From: Allolobophora icterica
Lineage: Eukaryota; Annelida; Clitellata; Crassiclitellata; Lumbricidae
NCBI GenBank assembly: GCA_963556255.1
Contig: OY744610.1
Coordinates: 63,616,298 to 63,680,297 of the forward strand
Length of the DNA: 64,000 nt
Direction: 5' to 3'
Part shown: positions 9,606 through 20,984 of the stretch, piece by piece
Position numbering within the stretch: the stretch's first letter is position 1
How the letters are laid out: every line of letters begins with the position of its first letter
Notes under the pieces: generated by a model
The model's input: only the letters and a program-made list of their open reading frames with translations
Told to the model about the DNA's origin: nothing
The model's database searches: none
Made by a program: the position numbers and the translations under genes

Positions 9606-12600
9606 AATCGCTAGGATAGACAACTGGACATCGAGTGGCAACAAGGGCCGTTAACGTCGATAGCAAAAATTGTTTTGAATATTTCTTGCTGTTCTTTTGG
9701 CGTGAGGATAAAGAGATGGAAACCCATTATCTACCATTCAAACGTGTCCCATGAGTATATATAGCACTGGTTATCGTTGTTTAGAGGTGTCTAAAAGAGC
9801 ACTATGAAATATTAGCCACGCCACCGTGTTCCATGGGTACATATAGCTCCTGATGATACTGTTTTAAAGGTGTTTAAAGAGCGCTTTAACCAATTGGCCA
9901 CCGTGTATAGATTATGTGTGGAAATCACTTCCATACTTAAGCGTCACTCCTAAAAATATAAGGCCTCTTCCAAGTTCCAACGTCGCTGAACTCTGCCACT
10001 GCCCGTACCCTGATAGGGTGCCACTCCCAAGCCTTGAAAAGTGAGGAGGGCGACGCAATCATATTTACTATAACACAGCGTCGTTAAACAACACCTAGCC
10101 AACCGCTGACATTAAACAGCCTATATTCACTGGAAAAGTAATGGCCATATATAATACGCACTGATGTAGGATACACCTTGCAACTCTAAGAACTAACGCT
10201 GAAAACTGACAATGTGACTCAGCCCAGAAGTAACTTGCAACTACTGCACTATAAAAATTGTCGTAACTACATGGCAGCACGTTTCTAATGCAGGCCTATC
10301 TGACTGACCGTTCTACAGCAGGTAATGCGCGTGCGCTTGCCAAATGCAAGCAGCCATATGCTACTAACTTATTTAGTTGCTAACTTAGTGTTACCAGAAT
10401 GCTCAATATAGCAGTGTTCTGGATTTAATGACATCTTGTCGACTTCAAATTTAAGAAAATTAACTCCCCTATAGACACCGAATCTTAGGATTGAGTAAAT
10501 TAAGAACGGCAATGCAAACTATATATATGTTTAGAAACAATCGATTTAAAGGTGTTTAAATTGAGCCGAACTTACTTCAAAGCTCTCAAGTCTTTAACGA
10601 CATCAGAGGCGTTAAAATCAACTTTGCCGAAATATACACTGACTTTTTGGTATTCAACCGAAATATTTAGCGTAACTGGTTTATTTGTCGGGAGACAAAC
10701 TGTTAAAGGTGTCTAATTGGACTGCGCACTTTATTCCAGTTTCAATATTTAACGACATTTTGTGGCTGCCAGAGCCGCTTACATCGACCTAAAACTTATA
10801 GAACCCTACGTAACTTTAATGACTTGTAAGGATTAGCGCAAGCTTCGTTTATTGCAAGGCTTGTTTGATTGGTTAGTTGCTGTTTAACGACTCTATGTCA
10901 TAGCAAAGGTGATTAGCATTGCTCTTCTTCTGTATTCAGGCCTGGGTCTGGCACTATTACAGTACGGGCTATAGTGGAGTAATTGCAACGACTTAATGAA
11001 AATTTTAAATTTTATGAAGAACAAATGGCAGATTCTTCATTTCGACAGAAATTATTTTTGGTGTAATACATCTTGGGCAAGCAAATAGAAACCTTGTCGA
11101 ATTTCACTTATAAGGCGAATAATTACACTTAAAAGAAGTGTCTAATTATTATTTGAACAGTTCCCACCGTTCCCAAAACATAGTTATGAATTCAGTCTCT
11201 TTGAGTTTCTCAATTGCAAAGAATGGGTTTTTATTCCAGGATACGGCAAATCAACAACTCAACTTTACGCGGATGCGAAGTTTATATATAAGGTGTGGAA
11301 TATCCGATTTAAAGGTGTCTAAACTGAGCTTAATTTATAATTTATAATTTATAATTCGTGTTTAACGACATCTGGCGGCTGCAAAAGCCACTGACGTCGA
11401 CCTTAGCTGTGAGAAAATTAAGTAATTTTAAATGACTCGTAGAAAAGTGATGATCATTAATAACATAAAGAATTGGACTGCATTCAACAGTTTAATAACA
11501 TCTTGTGGCACCAGAGGTCGTTAACGTCGACAAGAGATTTTCTCGTATGGTTCCTTTAAACCTGTTTAATGATTCTGTGTCGTAACGAAGATGATTAGCG
11601 TCGCCCTCCTCCTGTGTCCAGACTTTGGCCTGGCACGACCCGAACACGGTATAGTGGGGAGTTTATTGAATATATTTTCCAGTGTTTAACGACATCTTAC
11701 GGCTGCCAGAGCCGTTGATTTGTCCTCCTCTTTTTTCCAGTTGATTACACGATTAAATTGTTTAAATTAAATCAAATTAAGGTGATTAAACGGAGTTGTA
11801 TAAATGAATATTCAAAGTTTTTAAGGCCTGAATTAAGAAACACTGAAAGATGTCTAAAATGAGAATGATGGGAGTCTCTCGTGAGGGAAACTATATTTCT
11901 CTGACTGCAATACACTAGCATGAACTAGTAGCATTAACGACATCTCGTGGCTGCCAGGCCCTAGACATCGTATCAGAGAATTGTTTGTTGTTGCTGTTTA
12001 ACGACGCCACGTCCTATAAAAAATGATTAGAGGCGCCCTCCTCTTTTTTCCAGGCTTCGGACTGGCACTATCAGAATGCGGATAGTGGCGGAGATAATGT
12101 ATGAAACATACATGCATACATACGTACATACATATACAATTATACATACATACCCACACATGCATGGGCGTAGACTCTGGGGCAGCCGGGGCGCGTGCCC
12201 CCCAAAAATTCAGATTTACTGTACACCCAGTGCAACAAGTGTAGAATGAATCACCAAATCCCCTATTTTGGACAAGTTTAGGCCAGTGCATACATGCATG
12301 TATGCACACATACGTAATACATTGCTCGGCTAATGTTGTCCAATCAGCAGGCTTCAAATCTCTAGCGTTGGATTTCATATCCACGTCGCTGCCGTGAAGA
12401 GAAACTCATGGAGAAAAGATAAATGTCAACGATATCATATTCTACTAGTATTTTCAAAGATCATTAGCGTCGCCCTCCTCCTTTATCCAGGTTTGGGACT
12501 TGCACTGCAGAAGACGAGATCAACCATATCCTAATTGATTTTTCATTAAACTTAACTGAATTTATAGAAGAATGTGATCTCGTTTTAAAGGTGTCTATTA
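9606..12600 (+). repeat. Cluster of composite-repeat modules (M2', M3, M1, M2)
   Basis: Nearly 3 kb without a gene, filled with diverged copies of four modules. M1 (TTTAAAGGTGT[CT]TAA) is at about 9787, 9866, 10546, 10703, 11309 and 12583. M2 (TTTAACGACATCTTG, then GCCGTTGACGTCGAC) is at about 10578, 10765, 11358, 11690, 11940 and 12620. M3 (GATTAGCGTCGCCCTCCTCC, then GGCACT) is at about 10880, 11570, 11998 and 12460, and inverted at 9990-10090. Plus-strand order is usually M2'-M3-M1-M2. A separate short repeat at 12167-12210 matches 27821-27866 in inverse. Confidence 0.75.
12167..12210. repeat. Short dispersed repeat (GGCGTAGACTCTGGGG...GTGCCCCCC)
   Basis: Inverse match to 27821-27866. The GGCGTAG start and the palindromic GTGCCCC core resemble the ends of animal hAT-like DNA transposons, but no full element is visible here. 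Confidence 0.55.
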
Positions 12601-12612
12601 AAGATGCGTTTC

Positions 12613-13029
12613 TTAAGTTTCTAACGCCATCTTGTGGTTGCCAGGGCCGTTGACGTCAACATTTAGTTCGCCTCTTCGTTGATTATCCACAGGTAGAAAA
12701 GACGGTTTACCTGTTGTCATCTCCTTTTCGGTGTCTTCAATCGCTTTGTTCAAGATTTCATCGGCCAACCACGGCTGCGACTCTGGCTCCTTAAGCTTTA
12801 CGATGAACTTCGAGATGTCCTCATCCGACCTTGTCTGGAGAATCCTTACCATTTGCCTTGCCTTATCACTGGGAGTCTGTGCGAAATGAATCCTCATGAT
12901 TTCGCTTTCTTCGAAGACACGCTCCTGATAGAGGTATTCCGTGAGAGACTCCGTCACCTGGAGTTGCTCTGAGAGATGGTCCTGTACCCCACGGATCTTT
13001 AGACTCAACTTAGTCGAATATGTCGCCAT
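12613..13029 (-). CDS. CARD-domain protein or exon
   Basis: From the ATG at 13029 the frame codes for 138 residues. Residues about 8-92 read as a caspase recruitment domain: an amphipathic helical series with LSEQLQVTESLTEYLYQERV, FEESEIMRI, a DKARQMVRILQTRSDEDISK segment and a closing helix with PWLADEIL. CARDs pair with other CARDs in apoptosis and innate immune signalling. A splice acceptor (TACTTTCCAG) ends at 13071 and a donor-like ACAG|GTAAAC lies at 12711/12710, so the exon is probably 13070-12711 of a longer gene. The reading frame beyond the donor, to the stop at 12613, overlaps a dispersed repeat module, which argues that those last ~30 codons are intronic. No partner domain was recognised nearby. 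The domain call is good; gene structure is uncertain. Confidence 0.75.
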   Translation of the reverse strand: MATYSTKLSLKIRGVQDHLSEQLQVTESLTEYLYQERVFEESEIMRIHFAQTPSDKARQMVRILQTRSDEDISKFIVKLKEPESQPWLADEILNKAIEDTEKEMTTGKPSFLPVDNQRRGELNVDVNGPGNHKMALET

Positions 13030-13069
13030 ATTGTCTGATGTAACTGCAGTCGGCGAGGCTTGTTCAGGA

Positions 13070-13082
13070 CCTGGAAAGTAAT
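13070..13082 (-). other. Predicted splice acceptor of the CARD exon
   Basis: Minus strand TATTACTTTCCAG is followed by GTCCTGAAC. The AG lies at 13072-13071, 41 bases before the ATG at 13029. Pyrimidine content is moderate. The region just upstream is a microsatellite, consistent with an intron or 5' flank. Confidence 0.5.
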
Positions 13083-13087
13083 ATACA

Positions 13088-13180
13088 GACTTCTGTCTAT
13101 CTGTATGTCTATCTGTCTGTCTGTATGTCTGTCTGTATGTCTGTCTATCTGTTTGTCTGTTTGTTTGTTTGTATGTCAAT
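13088..13180. repeat. CTGT/ATGT microsatellite
   Basis: An imperfect (CTGT)n/(TGTA)n tract directly upstream of the CARD exon. A similar CTAT tract is at 13512-13548. Confidence 0.9.
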
Positions 13181-13274
13181 TTATCAATACATCCATGTTT
13201 TCTTGCAGAAGCAGCGACAAGTTTCTGTGTGCTTGTTATAAGCATATAAAAATCTATTTGTAACGGTAATTGTA

Positions 13275-13480
13275 ACTGTAATCTGACATTTATAAAGCGA
13301 GCACCCGACCGAATGGCGCCACGATCCGGGAGCGAGGAGAGTGAGACGCAGAAGTCCCTAAGGTATGATGGGGCAGAACCAATAAGACAAGAAGACAATT
13401 GCGCAGAAGGGTCAATATATTAACCTGAATACGCTGCCAGTGCAAAAGTATCCTGCATAAAGGAAGCCACTCGATCAAAC
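13275..13480 (-). mobile_element. LINE fragment, reverse-transcriptase C-terminal part
   Basis: In shifting minus-strand frames one reads LLHWQRIQVNIL and then APSYLRDFCVSLSS with RSGARF, the typical region after the reverse-transcriptase core of CR1/L2-type LINEs (compare LHWLPISQRINYRI and APAYLCELCCPLS in the copy at 48598-48978). Frameshifts show it is dead. It lies upstream of the CARD exon, in a probable intron. Confidence 0.65.
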
Positions 13481-13554
13481 GGATACATACACCTCCGAAA
13501 TCTAGCTGTTATCTCTCTATCTGTCTGTATCTATCTATCTATCAATCTATTGGT

Positions 13555-13690
13555 AATAGTTAGATGGATGGATGAATGGATGAATGGATGGATGGATGAA
13601 TGGATGGATGAATGAATGGATGATTGGATGGATGAATGGATGGATGGATGGATGGATGGATGAATGGATGGATGAATGGATGGGCGGACA
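13555..13690. repeat. GATG tetranucleotide microsatellite
   Basis: (GGAT)n with GAAT variants. The apparent Ser-Ile-His-Pro reading frame on the minus strand is a repeat artefact. Confidence 0.95.
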
Positions 13691-13699
13691 GACATTTGA

Positions 13700-14540
13700 C
13701 TGGGAGCAAGAGAATCACAAAAGATTTTCAGGGTAATTCTTTCATTTTCTAGAGATATTGTATTTGAAAAAAATGTATAAAGCAACAGCAACCCAGCTCT
13801 TCAATGCCTTTGCCTTTTGCGCCAATCTTCCAATTTTCCAATTCCTAACTTTATCCATCCGATCCTCTGCTTTCCAAGTTTTCTCGCCCTCAGCAAAACC
13901 AGCCTTAACCGCTCCACTGCCTCCTTCCTCTCTCTGGTCTCTCTGACAACCGGACTAGGATCTTTCGCTAACATCTCTAGACAAGACTAAGCGTTCGCGA
14001 ATTAGCTACTGCTCAGCGCTTAGCTTCTGAGTAGCGCTTTAGACATTTGTAGTTTACGGTTACGATTTTAAGAGAGAACTTGACGTTCCAGATAGGCTAA
14101 TTTGTTTTCAGTTTCTGCGTATAGTTATTCTGTTTAAAATCCTCGGATTACAGTGCTTCTTTCTAATCGGAGTAATTTCTTTGCGGCTAAGAATACTTTC
14201 TGTAATAGCAGAAGGCAGTCAGGTTGCTTACCTGTATATTAATCAATTCAATGCACCTGCTGCAGGGCGAGTCTTATCTGAAATGCGGCTTAAACCTTCG
14301 CCGACTGAATACGTCAGTGACTATTAATAGACTTCGTGACGTCTGTTGACGATGTGGGAAATTCAGACATATATGGCGCCGATAGGAATTCACTTTCACT
14401 TTCGTTTTCAATCGCAATGACTGTGCTGCAACTATGTGTAAAGGTGTAGCCAACAGGTCATGCTAGAGCGACCGTATTGCCTCAACCCTGCTAGTATTTA
14501 AATGCATTGATCAGGTGAGATACTTCAACACAGCCTCCAG
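13700..14540. other. No gene or repeat recognised
   Basis: Unique-looking sequence, possibly 5' flank of the CARD gene. No convincing exon, promoter motif or RNA gene could be supported. Confidence 0.5.
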
Positions 14541-14547
14541 TTTGAAT

Positions 14548-15240
14548 GGATGCCACGTCATTTAACGACGTCTTATAGCAACAAAGGCTGTTGACGTCGA
14601 CAGAAATTGTTTTGGCATGCTCAAGCTGCTGCGATTAAACGCAATGGTAGTTACTGGAATTCAGTATTTAACGACATCTTATGGAATCAAAGGCTGTTGA
14701 CGTCGAGAAAAACATTTCGAATAATGCAAAGTTCAAGTCTGGTAGTGACTAACGCAAAAACGGAATGGTAGTTATTATACTTCAATGATGATTTCAATTA
14801 AAGGTGTCTAATTCGATCAGTGTTTCCAACCAGGTTGCTGGGAACTGCTCAAGGGATGCCACAAGCGGATAACGCATCTCATTAATACACAGAATAAAAA
14901 TTATATAATTCATGGCCAATTCTAGCGTTCAAATAGACACGTTCAATTAATTGTGCTATTGTAAAATAACAGCTATAATTGCATTTTAGGGTAAATTTGT
15001 TCACCATGTTGTCATTTACTTAATTAAGCTAAGGCTGATGTCAACAGCATTGACTGCCATGAGATGTTGTTAAACGAGAAATATAAAAACATTCGACACC
15101 TTTAATTAGAAAAATCAGGACACTATAATAACTATGAATTACGTCGCACATGAATGATTTATTGAGCAAATTAATAGTTTAGGTCGACGTCAACGACTCT
15201 GACTGCCAGAAGATGTCGTTAAAAACGAACTATTAATAAA
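14548..15240. repeat. Composite-repeat modules, both orientations
   Basis: M2' copies occur at 14548-14625 (TTATAGCAACAAAGGCTG, then TTGACGTCGACAGAAATT) and 14665-14710, and M1 at about 14799. Inverted M1 (TTCGACACCTTTAATTAG) is at about 15094 and inverted M2 (TCGACGTCAACGACTCTG) at about 15183. Orientation changes near 15 kb. Confidence 0.75.
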
Positions 15241-15644
15241 TGATCTCATTTTGAGAGCCGGATGTCAAAGGCAAATATTTATATTTTCTTTCATGACCAA
15301 GCAGTCCAAGCTTGGGACTGGTACAACAGGAAAACGGTACTTAACTTGGCGGAATTAAGGCATTTAACTAGATGAAAATCCACATCGCCATTTCCAAATT
15401 GCAAGGTTTTCGGCGTTTCAACCGGTTTCTGGTCCTTGTTAATGTAGAATATTGAGGTTAATAGCGGATCTAATTTGGATTCTATTATCAATGACAATTT
15501 TTTATTCGAGGACTAGAAGAATTTGGTGATCGTACTCGTAATCATAAATTGCAAACTTCTAAAGCGCTACTCTAAAGCTAAGCGCAGGGCACCAGCTTAA
15601 TCACGAGTTTCGTTGGGATGAAAATGTTTGTAAGACCGAAGATT
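15241..15644. other. No gene or repeat recognised
   Basis: Short spacer before the satellite. The 68-codon minus frame here shows no recognisable domain. Confidence 0.5.
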
Positions 15645-17148
15645 GTATGGATTAGGGTATGAATTTGATGGATTAGGGTAGGAATTGGATGGATTAGGGT
15701 AGGAATTAGATGGATTAGGGTAGGAATTGGATGGATTAGGGTAGTAATTGGATGGATTAGGGTAGTAATTGGATGGATTATGGTAGTAATTGGATGGATT
15801 AGGGTAGGAATTGCATGGATTAGGGTAGGAATTGGATGGATTAGGGTATGAATTGGATGGATTAGAGTAGAAATTGGATGGATTAGGGTAGAAATTGGAT
15901 GGATTAGGGTAGGAATTGGATGGATTAGGGTAGAAATTGGATGGATTAGGGTAGGAATTGGATGGATTAGGGTAGGAATTGGATGGATTAGGGTAGGAAT
16001 TGGATGGATTAGGGTAGTAATTGGATGGATTAGGGTAGGAATTGGATGGATTAGAGTAGGAATTGGATGGATTAGGGTAGAAATTGGATGGATTAGGGTA
16101 GGAATTAGATGGATTAGGGTAGGAATTGGATGGATTAGGGTAGGAATTGGATGGATTAGGGTAGTAATTGGATGGATTATGGTAGTAATTGGATGGATTA
16201 GGGTAGGAATTGGATGGATTAGGGTAGGAATTGGATGGATTAGGGTATGAATTGGATGGATTAGAGTAGAAATTGGATGGATTAGGGTAGGAATTGGATG
16301 GATTAGGGTAGGAATTAGATGGATTAGGGTAGGAATTGGATGGATTAGGGTATGAATTGGATGGATTAGGGTAGTAATTGGATGGATTATGGTAGTAATT
16401 GGATGGATTAGGTTAGGAATTGGATGGATTAGGGTCGGAATTGGATGGATTAGGGTATGAATTGGATGGATTAGAGTAGAAATTGGATGGATTAGGGTAG
16501 GAATTGGATGGATTAGGGTAGAAATTGGATGGATTAGGGTAGTTATTGGATGGATTAGGGTAGAGATTGGATGGATTAGGGTAGGAATTGGATGGATTAG
16601 GGTAGGAATTGGATGGATTAGAGTAGAAATTGGATGGATTAGGGTAGAAATTGGATGGATTAGGGTAGGAATTGGATGGATTAGGGTAGGAATTGGATGG
16701 ATTAGGGTAGTAATTGGATGGATTATGGTAGTAATTGGATGGATTAGGGTAGGAATTGGATGGATTAGGGTAGAATTGGATGGATTAGGGTAGGAATTGG
16801 ATGGATTAGAGTAGAAATTAGATGGATTAGGGTAGAAATTGGATGGATTAGGGTAGGAATTGGATGGATTAGAGTAGAAATTGGATGGATTAGGGTAGGA
16901 ATTGGATGGATTAGGGTAGGAATTGGATGGATTAGGGTAGAAATTGGATGGATTAGGGTAGGAATTGGATGGATTAGGGTAGGAATAGGAAGGATTGGGG
17001 TAGAAATTGGATGGATTGGGGTAGGAATTGGATGGATTAGGGTAGGAATTGGATGGATTAGGGTAGAAATTGGATGGATTAGGGTAGGAATTGGATCGAT
17101 TAGGGTAGGAATTGGAAGGATTGGGGTAGAAATTGGATGGATTAGTTG
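15645..17148. repeat. 21-bp satellite array, about 72 copies, with TTAGGG in each unit
   Basis: Consensus unit GGATTAGGGTAGGAATTGGAT. Variants replace AGGAATTGG with TAGTAATTGG, TAGAAATTGG or ATGAATTGG, and a rarer unit with TTATGG recurs at about 15777, 16175, 16386 and 16725, separations close to multiples of 21, which points to higher-order repeats. Because 21 is divisible by three, all minus-strand frames stay open for hundreds of codons (7-residue repeats such as NPSNSYP and HPIPTLI). A single one-base loss near 16770 shifts the frame. No evidence of real coding use. Confidence 0.95.
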
Positions 17149-17149
17149 A

Positions 17150-17290
17150 CAGCAATTTTGAGAAGAACGTAAATATACGCCTGGGGAAGACAAATGCTGC
17201 TATTGGAAGGATCGAAAGGACATGGAAAATCAGCGGTCACAGTATGAAGACTAAGATTTGTCTTTATGATGCCATAGTGTTACGGTGTAC
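17150..17290 (+). mobile_element. LINE reverse-transcriptase C-terminal fragment
   Basis: Translation from about 17155 gives NVNIRLGKTNAAIGRIERTW and then MKTKICLYDAIVL, the conserved segment just after the reverse-transcriptase core in many animal LINEs ('RIxKAxxAFxRLxxVW...TKxxLYxAxV'). It begins exactly where the satellite array ends, and similarity stops near 17290. Confidence 0.75.
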
Positions 17291-17399
17291 GGACCGTGCT
17301 AGCCAGAGATTTAAATCTCAAAAAATAAATAACTATCGGTATGCGAACCGACAACCGACCGCACAGTTGTGCATGGGACGTGTTTTCTTACCGAGGTAG

Positions 17400-20020
17400 C
17401 TAACCGGACAACAATCAAACGGAATCTTATGGCATCAAAGGCCGTTGACATCTATGCTGGATGGGAACGTCTTTGAATAGAGACCCTGTAGATGCGCTAT
17501 ATAAATTTACTTGATTGATTGATCGAGGGAAAGCGTTCTGTAGAGCTCTCGCTTTTATTTGATGCAAGCGCTATTACTGTTAAAAAGGCTGAACTTCAAC
17601 TGAAGTTAGTCGTTCTAGCGAGATATCCAGTGATTGACCGAAACTGAATTAGTTGTAGGATGGATCCAGAGTATAACGACGGCTTATAGCAACAAAGGCC
17701 GTTGACGTCGGCAGAAATTAGTTTGGCATGATACAGCCTTTGTTCGTCAGTTTAACGACACTGTTGTAAAAAGATGATTAGCTTCGCCCTCCTCCTTTTA
17801 ATTGTTTGGACTAGCACTGGCAGAGTAGGCCTACTGGCAGAGTTCATAATGAAATAAACGAATGATGATAAACTTAAGCTGTAACACAACTTTTTTGTTC
17901 TACCGTATTTTATAGCACACAAAATACTAAATTTAAGGTGTTTAAGGAAAGCCTAATAATTGTACTGCTTTTATGCAGTGCTGAATATCTCCACGCACTA
18001 CTGAAGTTTGGAAGGGGTGCAATATCAAAAGAAGTTCTAATCTTACAACTTGCGGCTGTGATTGACGTTTAACTCACGTGACTCATTAAGTAACTACCGA
18101 TCCAAAGCAATAAGCGACGGAATGAAATGGTGTTATTTATAGCATCGAAATACGGCAAATTCAGGTGTTTAAGGAATACACAATAACGTTTTACTAGTAT
18201 TTTCTGCTCAACATTACGTCGCTGCGGTTGACGTCTACTTTTTATATTAAATATTCACAACGGTAACAGACGATTGTTTTTATTCCAAGAGTTTTAACGC
18301 TTCTTATGACATGAAAAACCTTTGACGTCTATATTTTAAAAACTAGTGAATATTTCTCACCGATTTTTAATTATGTGAATATAACCTATTTTATTATTAT
18401 CCAAAAGATTGTAGTTTACCTTAACTGTCATCCCAGTTCGTCCGAGGTAATTATTGAACGAAAATACAGAATTTATAGGGTGTTAAATATCCGTTTTCAA
18501 GGTGTTTAAGAGTAGCCTTAAAATTTTACTAGTATGCACTACGCAGTGCTCAACATTTGATTACTTGAGCCATTGATTTGAATTTCTGTGTGACCTCTCG
18601 CGAGTTCAACAGTCTGCAATAATAACAGTAATAATAATACTACTAATAACAATAATTATAATCATAATTTTTATAATAACATCATGTAGCTGTAGTTGAC
18701 GTCAACTTCAAATTTAAATATTCACAGTGGTTGTGGACGACTTAGTAGGATTCTAAGAGTTTAATAGCATCTTATTATCTCAAAGCCCGTTGACATCGAT
18801 AGGAAACTTTTTATTATCCGAAAACTATTTAATGACGTTGGTTTGCTACGCGAAAGTGCATTGAGTTTAAGATTTTTATTTATTTATTCCAGATATTCCA
18901 GATCGTAATGCTTAATTAAACAAATAAACATATAATAGTCCAATATTAAATAGTTAAATAAATGTTGTTGTGTATAGTTTCAGCGAAGAAAAGTCAGCAG
19001 CTACCTCTCGTTCCTTATTACGTCCAGGCTTGAACATTGTATGTAAACAGATAGAGATGGTTTGATGTTAAATTAGTAAGATTAAGAAAATGAAGTCGCT
19101 AACACTTCATACCATGGCTGATACCATGTCTAATTATAGCATGTGAAATAAAATTGCATAACGACATCACTCGATAACCTGCCACTGTCCGTTGTGTTGA
19201 ACTCGATAGAACGTTTAAACTTTTAAAGGATATTAAATCGCTAGTTTTGACCCGAAGCAGAGAAAGGTTACCTATCAGCGATGGATGGATCCAGGGTTTA
19301 ACGACATCTTATAGCAACAAAGGCTGTTGACGTCGACAGAAATTAGTTTGGCATATTACAGCTCTAGTCTAACAGTCTAACAGCGAGTGAATGAAATATG
19401 GTATATATAGGGCTAGACTGAAATAAGTTAAAGGTGTCCAAAATGAGCCTTATATAAAATGTTACATGAAATAATTGTTTAACGACATCTTGCGCTGACG
19501 TCGACTTTACGTTAAACAAAATTATTTGTTTTTATCTTATTGCAGGAGAAATACAGAAAGTTGAAAAACGACTGTGCGAAAATAGGAAATATAATATAGA
19601 GTTAGAAAAAATTTTAATTAATTACGATATTAACCACTCTTAATGCTAATGAAAGCCACAATTTACGAGCTTACCTTACATTAACTTACCTTACCTTAAT
19701 TTACATTACTTTACCTTACCTCACCTTATCTCTGCCTGCTGACTCCTACGGACTCCTATCTTAGCTTACCTTGCCATACTGAGGACTTAGTGGTTTCTTC
19801 GGTAAGAGCCTTGAGGTGTGTGCCTAACGGTGGCAATTTCACGTCTGCTGAAAGGACTCCATGCAACGACCCTGGACAAGTTTCTTTGAGTACAAAAGAG
19901 CAATGAGTTCGGATGTAAGCGACACGTTGTTACATATGTAACGTTACATCTGTAACGTTGCACATAATGTAACAGACAGGTGTAGGTTATCGAGTGTATT
20001 GTAAGAGATGTAATTTACCA
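17400..20020 (+). repeat. Composite-repeat modules and AT-rich spacer
   Basis: One well-ordered unit runs M2' (17657-17740), M3 (17750-17840), M1 (about 17932), with further M1 at about 18166, 18499 and 19430, and M2/M2' at 17425, 18300, 18775, 19280 and 19480. Minor contents: AAT-type microsatellite at 18615-18680, part of the tRNA-SINE family near 18990-19120, TTACC-type simple repeat at 19665-19760, and inverted GTTACATATGTAAC near 19930. No gene is supported. Confidence 0.7.
19280..19365 (+). repeat. 86-bp copy identical to 55399-55484
   Basis: A module M2' copy that matches 55399-55484 at all 86 bases, although 36 kb apart. Other copies of the module in the window are clearly diverged. 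Confidence 0.9.
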
Positions 20021-20089
20021 AATGCAATATACCACTTGTAATGTAGAAAATAGTAGCCTATAGATACCACTTGTTACGCGAAAGATATA

Positions 20090-20770
20090 ATTCTTTCATT
20101 CGTTCACTCATTCAAGGATTTATATAGCACCCCTTCCAGAGGGTGCTACTCAGAGGCGCTCCCGACACCAGCATGCTCAAATAGTACAGTTTTAAGATTA
20201 GCATTGAACAGGCCATTGGGGAACCCATGTCACATGTGGAGCTCTAAGGGAAGTCTACTCCAGACTACCGGGCCCACCAGACCATGCAATCCGAGCGAGC
20301 ACATATCGCAAATTGGGGTCAGCTAACAGCTTATGCTAGATCGCTGCGTGGTCTCACAGTACTAAATCGCGTTCTCGCCAATGATGCGCTTCGAGAAGTT
20401 GCGACTTGCGAGAGCAAAAGCATTCGCTAAACTCCTATATGCCATCCTAGCGTGTTGGGGATTAGCCTCTTCACCTGATTGTTTAAGATTAGATCGTTTT
20501 ATTAGGAGGTTGCGGAGAATGAGGTTTGTTAACGAAGAACAACTGACTATGGCTGACCTTGCGAATTCTGCTGACTGCCGATTACTTAGTCTATTAAGAA
20601 CAAATAAGATCACGTCCTTTGGCCTGTTACCACCAGTCCATAAAACTGTATTCATTAATTCATTTGAAGATTTATATAGCGCCCCTTCAAGGTAACTACT
20701 CAGAGGCGCTCCCGACACCAGTACGTTCATATAAGACAGTTTTAAGATTTGCAAGAAATAGGCCAGGTAT
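20090..20770 (+). mobile_element. LINE RT fragment between two LINE/SINE tail copies
   Basis: Two direct copies of one tail sequence (ATTTATATAGC, then CTACTCAGAGGCGCTCCCGA) lie at about 20105-20240 and 20655-20760. Between them, the plus frame at 20381-20640 reads LLYAILACWGLASS, DRFIRRLRRM, QLTMADLANSADCRLLS, then LLPPVHK, matching the region after the reverse-transcriptase core of CR1/Jockey-like LINEs. The same tail ends the LINE at 48497-48978 and the SINE at 25231-25480. Truncated and without an active domain. Confidence 0.7.
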
Positions 20771-20984
20771 ATTCATTGCGTCCGCAGAATCACCAGTGCT
20801 GTCTTCCAATTAAAGACAATAGAGACAATAAACAAAGACAATATTTCCCTAACACTGTATTCAACATTATTTACTTTTCAAAACTCTATGTTTGTCAGCA
20901 TGTGTTTACTTTATTGACAATAAATAAATCTAAAAGTAGTGTCATCGATCTAATAACATCGCATAAAGTGAGGACTACATTTAT

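Noticed and set aside
12613..13398. A single 261-codon CARD protein including the upstream TDRQT repeat region
   Set aside because: The upstream part is a LINE remnant plus microsatellite, and a splice acceptor lies just before the CARD ATG.
15645..17148. Interstitial telomere array
   Set aside because: The TTAGGG occurs once per 21-bp unit rather than as tandem hexamers.
15578..17193. Long minus-strand reading frames (525 and 142 codons) with PSNSYPN or HPIPTLI repeats
   Set aside because: They are produced by the 21-bp satellite, whose period is a multiple of three; all frames are open and no start, splice or domain evidence supports coding.
19920..19990. TTACATATGTAAC palindromes as a regulatory operator
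   Set aside because: Short, AT-rich and inside repeat DNA; no gene nearby to regulate.
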